From Nemertoderma westbladi (lineage: Eukaryota; Xenacoelomorpha; Nemertodermatida; Nemertodermatidae), in contig JAUCBJ010000020.1 in assembly GCA_032718475.1 (NCBI GenBank), positions 1-29,780 on the forward strand: a DNA stretch of 29,780 nt. Reading direction: 5' to 3'. Shown piece by piece: positions 18,901 to 28,814 of the stretch (positions are counted from its first letter, which is position 1; every line of letters begins with the position of its first letter). A program made the translations under genes and the position numbers. Below the pieces are notes generated by a model, which saw nothing but the letters and a program-made list of their open reading frames with translations, ran no database searches and was not told the origin of the DNA.

Positions 18901-19225
18901 TCATTGTGTCAAGTACAATGCACACATCTCCAACCAGACACTATATAACATTGGAGGTGTCTCATTGGTTCCCCCAAGCTTGACACTAGAACAAAATCGC
19001 CTCCGTTTTGCAGGACATTGCTTTCGCCGTGAGGACCAGCCAGTGCATAATCTTGTAATTTGGCAGCCTCATGGAGTGAATAAGCATGGTGGACAGCCCA
19101 TGACTTTCTTGAGACGCATCTTAAAGGACACTGGCCTTAAAGATGTGGATGATCTAGCAAATGTCATGGGTGATAGGGAGTTGTGGCGGTGCAATTTTGT
19201 TGACAAGCCGGCACAGCATTCTTAA
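15929..19225 (+). pseudogene. RTE-like LINE polyprotein: endonuclease, reverse transcriptase, C-terminal domain (two frameshifts)
   Basis: An ATG at 15929 (MANQGVVF) starts a Pro-rich leader, then an APE-type endonuclease: LASVNTLTL, VGVQEHR (Glu at 16391). A run of seven G at 16441-16447 carries one extra base, giving an early TGA at 16478-16480. Reading resumes one frame over with SADDSGNGGIGLLMN, GDFN (16740-16751) and SSDHR (about 17004-17018). A missing base near 17888-17894 breaks the start of the reverse transcriptase, and the final frame gives GISLISIAAKLYNRILLNRI, GFRKGRGT, FVDFFKAFDSV, GVLQGDTLAPFLF and LDFADDLG (FADD at 18446-18457). A C-terminal LRFAGHCFRRED...RELWRC motif follows, before the TAA at 19223-19225. 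Total about 1,100 codons. Apart from the two indels no stop codon interrupts it, so the copy is young. RTE-group assignment rests on FADD, GVLQGDTLAP and the C-terminal motif. Confidence 0.88.
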
Positions 19226-19266
19226 AAATGCAGCTGCAATGCAGCATGCCGATCCTAGTAGTAGTA

Positions 19267-22200
19267 GTAGCCGGTATAACGGGTCCACGTTATTGCGGTA
19301 CCTGTAGCCAGTATAACGGGTCTATGGTATTGCGGTACTTGTAGCCGGTATAACGGGTCTACGGTATTGCTGTACCTGTAGCCGGTATAACGGGTCCATG
19401 GTATTGCGGTACCTGTAGCCGGTATAACGGGTCCACGTTATTGCGGTACCTGTAGCCGGTATAACGGGTCCACGTTATTGCGGTACCTGTAGCCGGTATA
19501 ACGGGTCCATGGTATTGCGGTACCTGTAGCCGGTATAACGGGTCCACGGTATTGCGGTACCTGTAGCCGGTATAACGGGTCTACGGTATTGCGGTACCTG
19601 TAGCCGGTATAACGGGTCCATGGTATTGCGGTACCTGTAGCCGGTATAACGGGTCCACGGTATTGCGGTACCTGTAGCCGGTATAACGGGTCCACGTTAT
19701 TGCGGTACCTGTAGCCGGTATAACGGGTCCATGGTATTGCGGTACCTGTAGCCGGTATAACGGGTCCACGGTATTGCGGTACCTGTAGCCGGTATAACGG
19801 GTCCACGGTATTGCGGTACCTGTAGCCGGTATAACGGGTCCATGGTATTGCGGTACCTGTAGCCGGTATAACGGGTCCACGGTATTGCGGTACCTGTAGC
19901 CGGTATAACGGGTCCACGTTATTGCGGTACCTGTAGCCGGTATAACGGGTCCATGGTATTGCGGTACCTGTAGCCGGTATAACGGGTCCACGGTATTGCG
20001 GTACCTGTAGCCGGTATAACGGGTCCACGGTATTGCGGTACCTGTAGCCGGTATAACGGGTCCACGGTATTGCGGTACCTGTAGCCGGTATAACGGGTCC
20101 ACGTTATTGCGGTACCTGTAGCCGGTATAACGGGTCCATGGTATTGCGGTACCTGTAGCCGGTATAACGGGTCCATGGTATTGCGGTACCTGTAGCCGGT
20201 ATAACGGGTCCACGGTATTGCGGTACCTGTAGCCGGTATAACGGGTCCACGGTATTGCGGTACCTGTAGCCGGTATAACGGGTCCACGGTATTGCGGTAC
20301 CTGTAGACGGTATAACGGGTCCACGGTATTACGGTACCTGTAGCCGGTATAACGGGTCCACGGTATTGCGGTACCTGTAGCCGGTATAACGGGTCCATGG
20401 TATTGCGGTACCTGTAGCCGGTATAACGGGTCCACGTTATTGCGGTACCTGTAGCCGGTATAACGGGTCCATGGTATTGCGGTACCTGTACAGCTGTAGC
20501 CTGTATAACGGGTCCACGGTATTGCGGTACCTGTAGCCGGTATAACGGGTCCATGGTATTGCGGTACCTGTAGCCGGTATAACGGGTCCACGGTATTGCG
20601 GTACCTGTAGCCGGTATAACGGGTCCATGGTATTGCGGTACCTGTAGCCGGTATAACGGGTCCACGGTATTGCGGTACCTGTAGCCGGTATAACGGGTCC
20701 ACGGTATTGCGGTACCTGTAGCCGGTATAACGGGTCCACGGTATTGCGGTACCTGTAGACGGTATAACGGGTCCACGGTATTACGGTACCTGTAGCCGGT
20801 ATAACGGGTCCACGGTATTGCGGTACCTGTAGCCGGTATAACGGGTCCATGGTATTGCGGTACCTGTAGCCGGTATAATGGGTCCACGGTATTGCGGTAC
20901 CTGTAGCCGGTATAACGGGTCCACGGTATTGCGGTACCTGTAGCCGGTATAACGGGTCCACGGTATTGCGGTACCTGTAGCCGGTATAACGGGTCCACGG
21001 TATTGCGGTACCTGTAGCCGGTATAACGGGTCCACGGTATTGCGGTACCTGTAGCCGGTATAACGGGTCCACGGGATAGCGGTACCTGTACCGGTATAAT
21101 GGGTCCATGGTATTGCAGTACCTGTAGCCGGTATAACGGGTCCACGTTATTGCGGTACCTGTAGCCGGTATAACGGGTCCACGGTATTGCGGTACCTGTA
21201 GCCGGTATAACGGGTCCACGTTATTGCGGTACCTGTAGCCGGTATAATGGGTCCACGGTATTGCGGTACCTGTAGCCGGTATAACGGGTCCACGTTATTG
21301 CGGTACCTGTAGCCGGTATAACGGGTCCACGGTATTGCGGTACCTGTAGCCGGTATAACGGGTCCACGTTATTGCGGTACCTGTAACGGTATAACGGGTC
21401 CACGGTATTGCGGTACCTGTACCGGTATAACGGGTCCATGGTATTGCGGTACCTGTAGCCGGTATAACGGGTCCATGGTATTGCGGTACCTGTAGCCGGT
21501 ATAACGGGTCCACGGTATTGCGGTACCTGTAGCCGGTATAACGGGTCCACGGTATTGCGGTACCTGTAGCCGGTATAACGGGTCCACGTTATTGCGGTAC
21601 CTGTAGCCGGTATAACGGGTCCACGTTATTGCGGTACCTGTAGCCGGTATAACGGGTCCACGGTATTGCGGTACCTGTAGCCGGTATAACGGGTCCACGT
21701 TATTGCGGTACCTGTACCGGTATAACGGGTCCACGGGATAGCGGTACCTGTAGCCGGTATAACGGGTCCACGGTATTGCGGTACCTGTACCGGTATAACG
21801 GGTCCATGGTATTGCGGTACCTGTAGCCGGTATAACGGGTCTACGGTATTGCGGTACCTGTAGCCGGTATAACGGGTCTACGTTATTGCGGTACCTGTAC
21901 AGCTGTAGCCTGTATAACGGGTCCACGGTATTGCGGTACCTGTACTGGTATAACGGGTCCATGGTATTGCGGTACCTGTAGCCGGTATAACGGGTCCATG
22001 GTATTGCGGTACCTGTAGCCGGTATAACGGGTCCACGTTATTGCGGTACCTGTACCGGTATAACGGGTCCACGGGATAGCGGTACCTGTAGCCGGTATAA
22101 CGGGTCCACGGTATTGCGGTACCTTTAGCCGGTATAACGGGTCCATGGTATTGCGGTACCTGTAGACGGTATAACGGGTCCACGGTATTGCGGTACCTGT

Positions 22201-25200
22201 ACCGGTATAACGGGTCCATGGTATTGCGGTACCTGTAGCCGGTATAACGGGTCCATGGTATTGCGGTACCTGTAGCCGGTATAACGGGTCTACGGTATTG
22301 CGGTACCTGTAGCCGGTATAACGGGTCCACGTTATTGCGGTACCTGTACCGGTATAACGGGTCCACGGGATAGCGGTACCTGTAGCCGGTATAACGGGTC
22401 CACGGTATTGCGGTACCTGTACCGGTATAACGGGTCCACGTTATAGCGGTACCTGTAGCCGGTATAACGGGTCCACGGTATTGCGGTACCTGTACCGGTA
22501 TAATGGGTCCACGTTATTGCGGTACCTGTACCGGTATAACGGGTCCACGGGATAGCGGTACCTGTAGCCGGTATAACGGGTCCACGTTATTGCGGTACCT
22601 GTACCGGTATAACGGGTCCACGGGATAGTGGTACCTGTAGCCGGTATAACGGGTCCATGGTATTGCGGTACCTGTACCGGTATAACGGGTCCATGGTATT
22701 GCGGTACCTGTAGCCGGTATAACGGGTCTACGGTATTGCGGTACCTGTAGCCGGAATCACGGGTCCACGTTATTGCGGTACCTGTACCGGTATAACGGGT
22801 CCACGGGATAGCGGTACCTGTAGCCGGTATAACGGGTCCACGGTATTGCGGTACCTGTACCGGTATAACGGGTCCACGGTATTGCGGTACCTGTAGCCGG
22901 TATAACGGGTCTACGGTATTGCGGTACCTGTAGCCGGTATAACGGGTCCACGTTATTGCGGTACCTGTAGCCGGTATAACGGGTCCACGGTATTGCGGTA
23001 CCTGTACCGGTATAACGGGTCCACGTTATAGCGGTACCTGTAGCCGGTATAATGGGTCCACGGTATTGCGGTACCTGTACCGGTATAACGGGTCCACGGT
23101 ATTGCGGTACCTGTAGCCGGTATAACGGGTCTACGTTATTGCGGTACCTGTACAGCTGTAGCCTGTATAACGGGTCCACGTTATTGCGGTACCTGTAGAC
23201 GACGGTATAACGGGTCTACGGTATTGCGGTACCTGTAGCCGGTATAATGGGTCCACGGTATTGCGGTACCTGTACCGGTATAACGGGTCCACGGTATTGC
23301 GGTACCTGTAGCCGGTATAACGGGTCTACGTTATTGCGGTACCTGTACAGCTGTAGCCTGTATAACGGGTCCACGTTATTGCGGTACCTGTAGACGACGG
23401 TATAACGGGTCTACGGTATTGCGGTACCTGTAGCCGGTATAATGGGTCCACGGTATTGCGGTACCTGTACCGGTATAACGGGTCCACGGTATTGCAGTAC
23501 CTGTAGCCGGTATAACGGGTCTACGTTATTGCGGTACCTGTACAGCTGTAGCCTGTATAACGGGTCCACGTTATTGCGGTACCTGTAGACGACGGTATAA
23601 CGGGTCCACGTTATAGCGGTACCTGTAGCCGGTATAACGGGTCCACGGTATTGCGGTACCTGTACCGGTATAACGGGTCCACGGTATTGCGGTACCTGTA
23701 GCCGGTATAACGGGTCCACGGTATTGCGGTACCTGTAGCCGGTATAACGGGTCTACGTTATTGCGGTACCTGTAGACGACGGTATAACGGGTCCACGTTA
23801 TAGCGGTACCTGTAGCCGGTATAACGGGTCCACGGTATTGCGGTACCTGTACCGGTATAACGGGTCCACGGTATTGCGGTACCTGTAGCCGGTATAACGG
23901 GTCCACGGTATTGCGGTACCTGTACCGGTATAACGGGTCCACGGTATTGCGGTACCTGTACCGGTATAACGGGTCCACGGTATTGCGGTACCTGTAGCCG
24001 GTATAACGGGTCTACGTTATTGCGGTACCTGTACAGCTGTAGCCTGTATAACGGGTCCACGTTATTGCGGTACCTGTAGACGACGGTATAACGGGTCTAC
24101 GGTATTGCGGTACCTGTAGCCGGTATAATGGGTCCACGGTATTGCGGTACCTGTACCGGTATAACGGGTCCACGGTATTGCGGTACCTGTAGCCGGTATA
24201 ACGGGTCTACGTTATTGCGGTACCTGTACAGCTGTAGCCTGTATAACGGGTCCACGTTATTGCGGTACCTGTAGACGACGGTATAACGGGTCCACGTTAT
24301 AGCGGTACCTGTAGCCGGTATAATGGGTCCACGGTATTGCGGTACCTGTACCGGTATAACGGGTCCACGGTATTGCGGTACCTGTAGCCGGTATAACGGG
24401 TCTACGTTATTGCGGTACCTGTACAGCTGTAGCCTGTATAACGGGTCCACGTTATTGCGGTACCTGTAGACGACGGTATAACGGGTCCACGGTATTGCGG
24501 TACCTGTAGCCGGTATAACGGGTCCACGGTATTGCGGTACCTGTACCGGTATAACGGGTCCACGTTATAGCGGTACCTGTAGCCGGTATAACGGGTCTAC
24601 GTTATTGCAGTACCTGTAGCCGGTATAACGGGTCCACGGTATTGCGGTACCTGTAGCCGGTATAACGGGTCCACGGTATTGCGGTACCTGTACCGGTATA
24701 ATGGGTCCACGTTATAGCGGTACCTGTAGCCGGTATAACGGGTCTACGTTATTGCAGTACCTGTAGCCGGTATAACGGGTCCACGGTATTGCGGTACCTG
24801 TAGCCGGTATAACGGGTCCACGGTATTGCGGTACCTGTACCGGTATAACGGGTCTACGTTATTGCAGTACCTGTAGCCGGTATAACGGGTCCACGGTATT
24901 GCGGTACCTGTAGCCGGTATAACGGGTCCACGGTATTGCGGTACCTGTAGCCGGTATAACGGGTCTACGTTATTGCGGTACCTGTACAGCTGTAGCCTGT
25001 ATAATGGGTCCACGTTATTGCGGTACCTGTAGACGACGGTATAACGGGTCTACGGTATTGCGGTACCTGTAGCTGGTATAATGGGTCCACGGTATTGCGG
25101 TACCTGTAGCCGGTATAATGGGTCCACGGTATTGCGGTACCTGTACCGGTATAACGGGTCTACGTTATTGCAGTACCTGTAGCCGGTATAACGGGTCCAC

Positions 25201-25428
25201 GGTATTTCGGTACCTGTAGCCGGTATAACGGGTCTACGTTATTGCGGTACCTGTACAGCTGTAGCCTGTATAATGGGTCCACGTTATTGCGGTACCTGTA
25301 GACGACGGTATAACGGGTCTACGGTATTGCGGTACCTGTAGCTGGTATAATGGGTCCACGGTATTGCGGTACCTGTAGACGACGGTATAACGGGTCTACG
25401 GTATTGCGGTACCTGTAGCTGGTATACC
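19267..25428. repeat. 37-bp satellite, right block (about 167 units, with length variants)
   Basis: The same unit as the left block. About 19270-20480 is highly uniform, with CCATGG/CCACGG/CCACGTT units alternating regularly. From about 20490 onward length variants accumulate: TGTACCGGTATA (2 bp shorter), TGTAGACGACGGTATA (longer) and TGTACAGCTGTAGCCTG (longer). CACGTTATAGCGG and GGGATAGCGG variants also appear. The block ends at GTAGCTGGTATACCC near 25428. Minus-strand frames are stop-free for the same reason as in the left block and are not genes. Confidence 0.97.
23153..25260. repeat. Higher-order repeat in the right block, 195-bp period
   Basis: The marker CAGCTGTAGCCTG lies at 23153, 23348, 23543, then 24034, 24229, 24424, then 24987 and 25256. 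Spacings are 195, 195, 491, 195, 195, 563 and 269. The two 195-bp triplets are offset by exactly 881 bp, suggesting a larger duplication. Single earlier copies of the marker occur at 20491 and 21900. Confidence 0.85.
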
Positions 25429-25557
25429 CTATTAACTTGTAATTCCCAGTTTAAAAATATGCATTCCTGAAATGTAGTCTCATCGATTGATTGTTTAATT
25501 GAAATTAGTTTCTCGCGATATTCTTTGTGATGTGAACAGAATGGCTTTTTCTTTTAG

Positions 25558-25881
25558 CTTTTTGGGCGCCCCAGCTGTAAGGAACGCAACCTTGAACTTC
25601 CTGTACCTTTTGCTTTAGATGAATACATAGGCCTAGAGACAGATTCGTCACAACTAATAAAATTCGAATCTACAGTGTTTTCTGAGGAACCTGAAGGAAC
25701 CATTTCTAAGGAACCTGAAGACGTAGGACTCGGAATACTTGTCCCACCGCTGGTTGGTCTTTCTGTATCGGAAATAAGATTGTTTCAGTGCCGGATTAAC
25801 CTTAAGGCATATAAGGCTCGTGCCTTAGGGCCAGGCGAAAATGCGGGCTATTTTTTCTCAGCCAGCGTGTCATTCCTGTGA
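25558..25881 (+). CDS. Candidate terminal exon, unrecognised acidic protein
   Basis: A 107-codon stop-free frame begins directly after GGCTTTTTCTTTTAG (pyrimidine tract plus AG, a good acceptor) and ends at TGA 25879-25881. The TAG of that acceptor is the preceding in-frame stop, so the open frame starts exactly where an exon would. Residues start LFGRPSCKERNLELPVPFALD, include a small internal duplication (EEPEGTISKEPED), and end in YFFSASVSFL. An AATAAA lies about 180 bp downstream (near 26061). No family recognised. It could be the last exon of a gene whose other exons are outside the window, or a chance open frame. Confidence 0.3.
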   Translation, partial: LFGRPSCKERNLELPVPFALDEYIGLETDSSQLIKFESTVFSEEPEGTISKEPEDVGLGILVPPLVGLSVSEIRLFQCRINLKAYKARALGPGENAGYFFSASVSFL

Positions 25882-25964
25882 AAAAAATATTTTTATCTGA
25901 AAAGTCTACATTTTTTCTCACTAAAATTTGTAGAAAACAGTGCAAGAAAGTGCATCTTTCACCT

Positions 25965-25995
25965 ACTTTCTATCCCTAAATTTGTGATAGAAAGT
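25965..25995. repeat. Perfect 10-bp hairpin
   Basis: ACTTTCTATC (25965-25974) pairs with GATAGAAAGT (25986-25995) across an 11-nt loop. AGAAAGTGCA also occurs just upstream as a direct copy. No known element. Confidence 0.6.
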
Positions 25996-26308
25996 GCAAA
26001 ATTCTAGCCAGTCGACCGACAGGTGCTGTGTTATTAGTTCGAGACCTGATGGCAGGGAATAATAAAACATGGGCAGTAAAACTTTAAAGAGCTAATTATG
26101 AACAATGGAGAATTTAATTTTATTTATTTGAGGGAAATTATTTGTAGTTATGCTCTTAAACTTTCTGGAACAACCGCAAATAATGACGTGGTGACATACT
26201 GGAAATACTGTAATAGTAAATGTATTGCGTGGAGATATGGTAGTGCGAAATTAATTTTTTTTACCAGAAACGAGTTTTATAAATATAGGCCCATATATAG
26301 GCTATATA

Positions 26309-26334
26309 TAATTATAATAATTATTATTATTATT
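26309..26334. repeat. (ATT)n microsatellite
   Basis: ATAATTATAATAATTATTATTATTATT-type simple sequence, also the source of the poly-isoleucine run in an overlapping spurious frame. Confidence 0.85.
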
Positions 26335-26569
26335 CAGAATTATTTTATACAGAATATAATTATTGTATTATGTAATATTGTATTTTTAATATTGTTGTGT
26401 ATTTTTTATTCAGTTTTTCGACATTGTGTGTGTGTACTATTCCCGGCTCGGGCAGGTATTCCCTTAATTCACGTTATTTATTATTGTCTGTTCATAATTA
26501 TTATTATTAGCTAATTAATTACCGTCATTTTTTTTTGTGCTCTGAACTGAATGTTTAACCTACTTACTT

Positions 26570-26665
26570 ACTACTGATTTTACTGTATTTTATGGGCCAT
26601 AGTGGGCCTGGATTAAACATTAAATAAAAATAAATAATAATAATAGATAAAAAAAAATAAATTAG
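26570..26665 (+). mobile_element. Probable 3' end of a decayed CR1/L2-type LINE
   Basis: ACTGTATTTTATGGGCCATAG...GGGCCTGGATTAAAC is followed by an (ATAAA/AATAA)n tail at about 26620-26665. This resembles 3' termini of CR1/L2-group elements, which end in short tandem repeats. No coding remnant was recognised upstream, so the call rests on the tail alone. Confidence 0.35.
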
Positions 26666-27887
26666 TTGTAGATAAAATAGTTGTTGATAAAAAAACGTGT
26701 CAGAAATAACTTCTTGTCACTAATTTAATTTAACCGAAATTCAGATGTTCTACCCTCGTGTATTGAATTTTGCATTCGATGGTATTTTAGGTGCAATTCC
26801 TGCAAAATCTAAAACTCTCGGGCAGCATAATTGAATTTGGGTAAATTCAAATTTGTGACAAAAACTGCTTATTTCCGAGATTGTTCTCTTATCGAATAAC
26901 ATTACTTTCTCAGCAAGTCCAAATATAGATCAGAAATATTATATCTTTGCACTAAGCCCACACTTTTGGTGTTTTACAGGATATTTCTCAGCAAGTCCTG
27001 TAAAGATAAGCACCAGGCTGTGAAACCTACCCTACAGCAAATATATAACACATTCCCACGATCCGATTAAAATTACTAAATACCTAAAGGGGCCAGTCAG
27101 CCTTAGAGGGGCCAACTATAACTATTATTAATTAATTATTTTTTTTTACCTCAAAACTGCTCTTTTCAACAACATAATATATTGCTGATATTTATGCCTC
27201 TCTGTATAAAATAACCTTTTTATCAGTTTGTCGATTTTGACTTTTTTCATCACTAAATTCCCTGCTACTCTTTTATTTTTTACTCAATTGCCATCAAACA
27301 TATACCAAAATGTTGTGCAGCTTTAGGACTACTATTGTTGGTTTTGTAAAACATGGCTGTTTGGATCTTCTAGAACCGATTTTGTAACTGCTACCCTTTG
27401 TCTATTACAAAATATTTGATTCCCAAAATATAGCCTGGAAATACTAAAACCCCCATAAATTTTCCAAAAGCAATAATTTTGGGCTAAATTTTTCATAGAA
27501 GATAGCCTACGTATCTAGGTGCATTCTACAAAAGTCTTGGACCAAGAACTTCAATGCAGGTGGTTTTACAGATCCTTAAACATGAGCTAATTTACATATA
27601 AATGCCTCAAAATTTATACAATTAAAAAAAAACCGAACTGCTCAAAAGTGCCATATTTTTCGAACAAACGGTTTATGAAGCATCTATACTCAGTTTTCAT
27701 AGTATATAAATAAAACAAATAGATTTGGAGTAATGGTCCCATTAATATATTAAAAATTAAAGCGTGAGAAATTCTACCAAAACCGTTACACTTTTTATAG
27801 CAAAGGTTTTATAGGCATAATAATATGCCGTTTAGTAATGTTACAATTCTTGAGTACAAGTAAAGTACTTATTATTAAAGTACTTAC

Positions 27888-28124
27888 TACTTATTTGCAC
27901 GCTGTATGCAACGAAAATACTCCATTTTTCCTTCGCAACATTTTCACAGTTTTTAGCAGCTTTTTGTTTTGAAAGGGTTTGCGGAAAAATATCAATTTTC
28001 GGGCCATTTTTGGAGATTACTAAAATGTGCCTTAGGGCCACCAGAGGCTTAACTGGATTGTTTAGTTCATGCCGTAAGGCAGTATAAAGCCGTCGTCGCT
28101 CATTGTCCATGACGCCGCCCAATA
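27888..28124 (-). CDS. Candidate internal exon, unrecognised
   Basis: On the minus strand an open frame follows ATGTTATTGTAG (possible acceptor, AG at 28125-28126) and can end at AGTA|GTAAGT (donor GT at 27886-27887). It is 237 bp, starting and ending in phase 1. Residues include GGVMDNERRRLYTALRHE and VALRHILVISKNGPKIDIF, with a Lys-rich middle. The start phase matches the donor of the upstream exon at 28815 across an intron of about 690 bp. Without splicing, the same frame is open from 28203 to 27841. The acceptor's pyrimidine tract is poor and no family is recognised. Confidence 0.25.
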
Positions 28125-28213
28125 CTACAATAACATACGTGTAGTCCCTATTGCTATTGATTATACAGTATATATGTACCGATACTGCACTGTTAAAGTA
28201 CATATACGGTACA

Positions 28214-28233
28214 GTATGTAGTGCACTACATAC
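28214..28233. repeat. Perfect 20-bp palindrome
   Basis: GTATGTAGTGCACTACATAC equals its reverse complement. It lies just upstream (minus-strand sense) of the candidate exon at 27888-28124. It may be a dimeric protein site or chance; no function is known. Confidence 0.7.
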
Positions 28234-28520
28234 CTACTTTACTGCATTACACTAAACACACCCTCATCCAAAGTGCAGTTATCATCAGTGAAAGACTCTT
28301 TTGCTGTTGCCTGTAGTTGGTGTCGAGGTTAGGCCCATATGAGAATGCCTTTCTTCCCTTCCCTATACATACCAACCGTACCGGTATCTACTTACCTACA
28401 GCTAATATTATAATACAACACAGACTGAAGAGGAGACTGAAAGTGAAAATATTTCGATAGGCCTTCTGTCTTCACTTCAACAAGCCAGAAGAAAGCGGGA
28501 AATTCAAATTATACTTTATA

Positions 28521-28650
28521 TAACATTAATTTTTTTTTAGCAAAACATTAATTATTTTTATCAAAACATTAATTTTATTTTAACAAAACATTAATTTTAT
28601 TTTAACAAAACATTAATTTTATTTTAACAAAACATTAATTTTTTTTTAGA
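28521..28650. repeat. 22-bp AT-rich tandem repeat, about 6 copies
   Basis: The unit AAACATTAATTTTATTTTAAC is repeated with small variations; outer copies have TTTTTTTTAG or ATTTTTATC in place of ATTTTAAC. It lies in the presumed intron downstream of the right-end exon. Confidence 0.85.
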
Positions 28651-28814
28651 AACTTAAATATCTTTTTTTAAACGTTTTAAAAAAAATGCAATAATTGGCC
28701 GCAACTCACCACCACCGTATATAACAAAAGATAATTAAATTATTTATCAACAATTTTTTTACAATATTATTATTTTGGACTTCCGATAATGAATGAATTA
28801 AGGTGTTTATTTAC

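Larger units (their letters stand above)
15515..19266 (+). mobile_element. Nearly complete RTE-like non-LTR retrotransposon inserted in the satellite
   Basis: A 3.75-kb insertion begins CAGGTCAGGTATTCTAGG and ends in a (TAG)n-type tail (about 19256-19269) instead of poly(A); short 3' tandem repeats are usual for RTE-group LINEs. It holds a structured 5' UTR of about 410 bp, one endonuclease-RT frame broken by two single-base frameshifts, and a very short 3' UTR with GCAGCTGC and ATGCAGCATG. A related ATGCAGCAT also lies in the 5' UTR. The 9-bp target duplication is satellite sequence, so the array existed before the insertion. Confidence 0.9.
25882..27840. other. AT-rich DNA without a convincing gene
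   Basis: Contents seen: a 10-bp hairpin (25965-25995), an (ATT)n microsatellite (26309-26334), a LINE-like 3' tail (about 26570-26665), two copies of TTTCTCAGCAAGTCC (about 26908 and 26983), and a 9-bp hairpin (26973-27004). A 138-codon plus-strand frame at 26098-26514 is full of Ile/Tyr/Phe from AT-rich and (ATT)n sequence and is probably spurious. Confidence 0.5.

Noticed and set aside
10003-25428. Dozens of long minus-strand open frames (up to 408 codons) reading MDPLYRLQVPQ repeats as a repeat-protein gene
   Set aside because: The 37-bp unit has no stop in any minus frame, so long frames arise automatically. There are no unique flanking coding sequences, consistent start or splice sites, and length variants change frame freely.
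10003-25428. CRISPR-like array of regular direct repeats
   Set aside because: Units are contiguous 37-mers with no unique spacers, the context is eukaryotic with LINEs, and no cas genes are present.
26098-26514. 138-residue plus-strand protein
   Set aside because: Composition is dominated by Ile, Tyr and Phe from AT-rich and (ATT)n sequence, no motif is present, and a membrane-like look is expected from the base composition alone.
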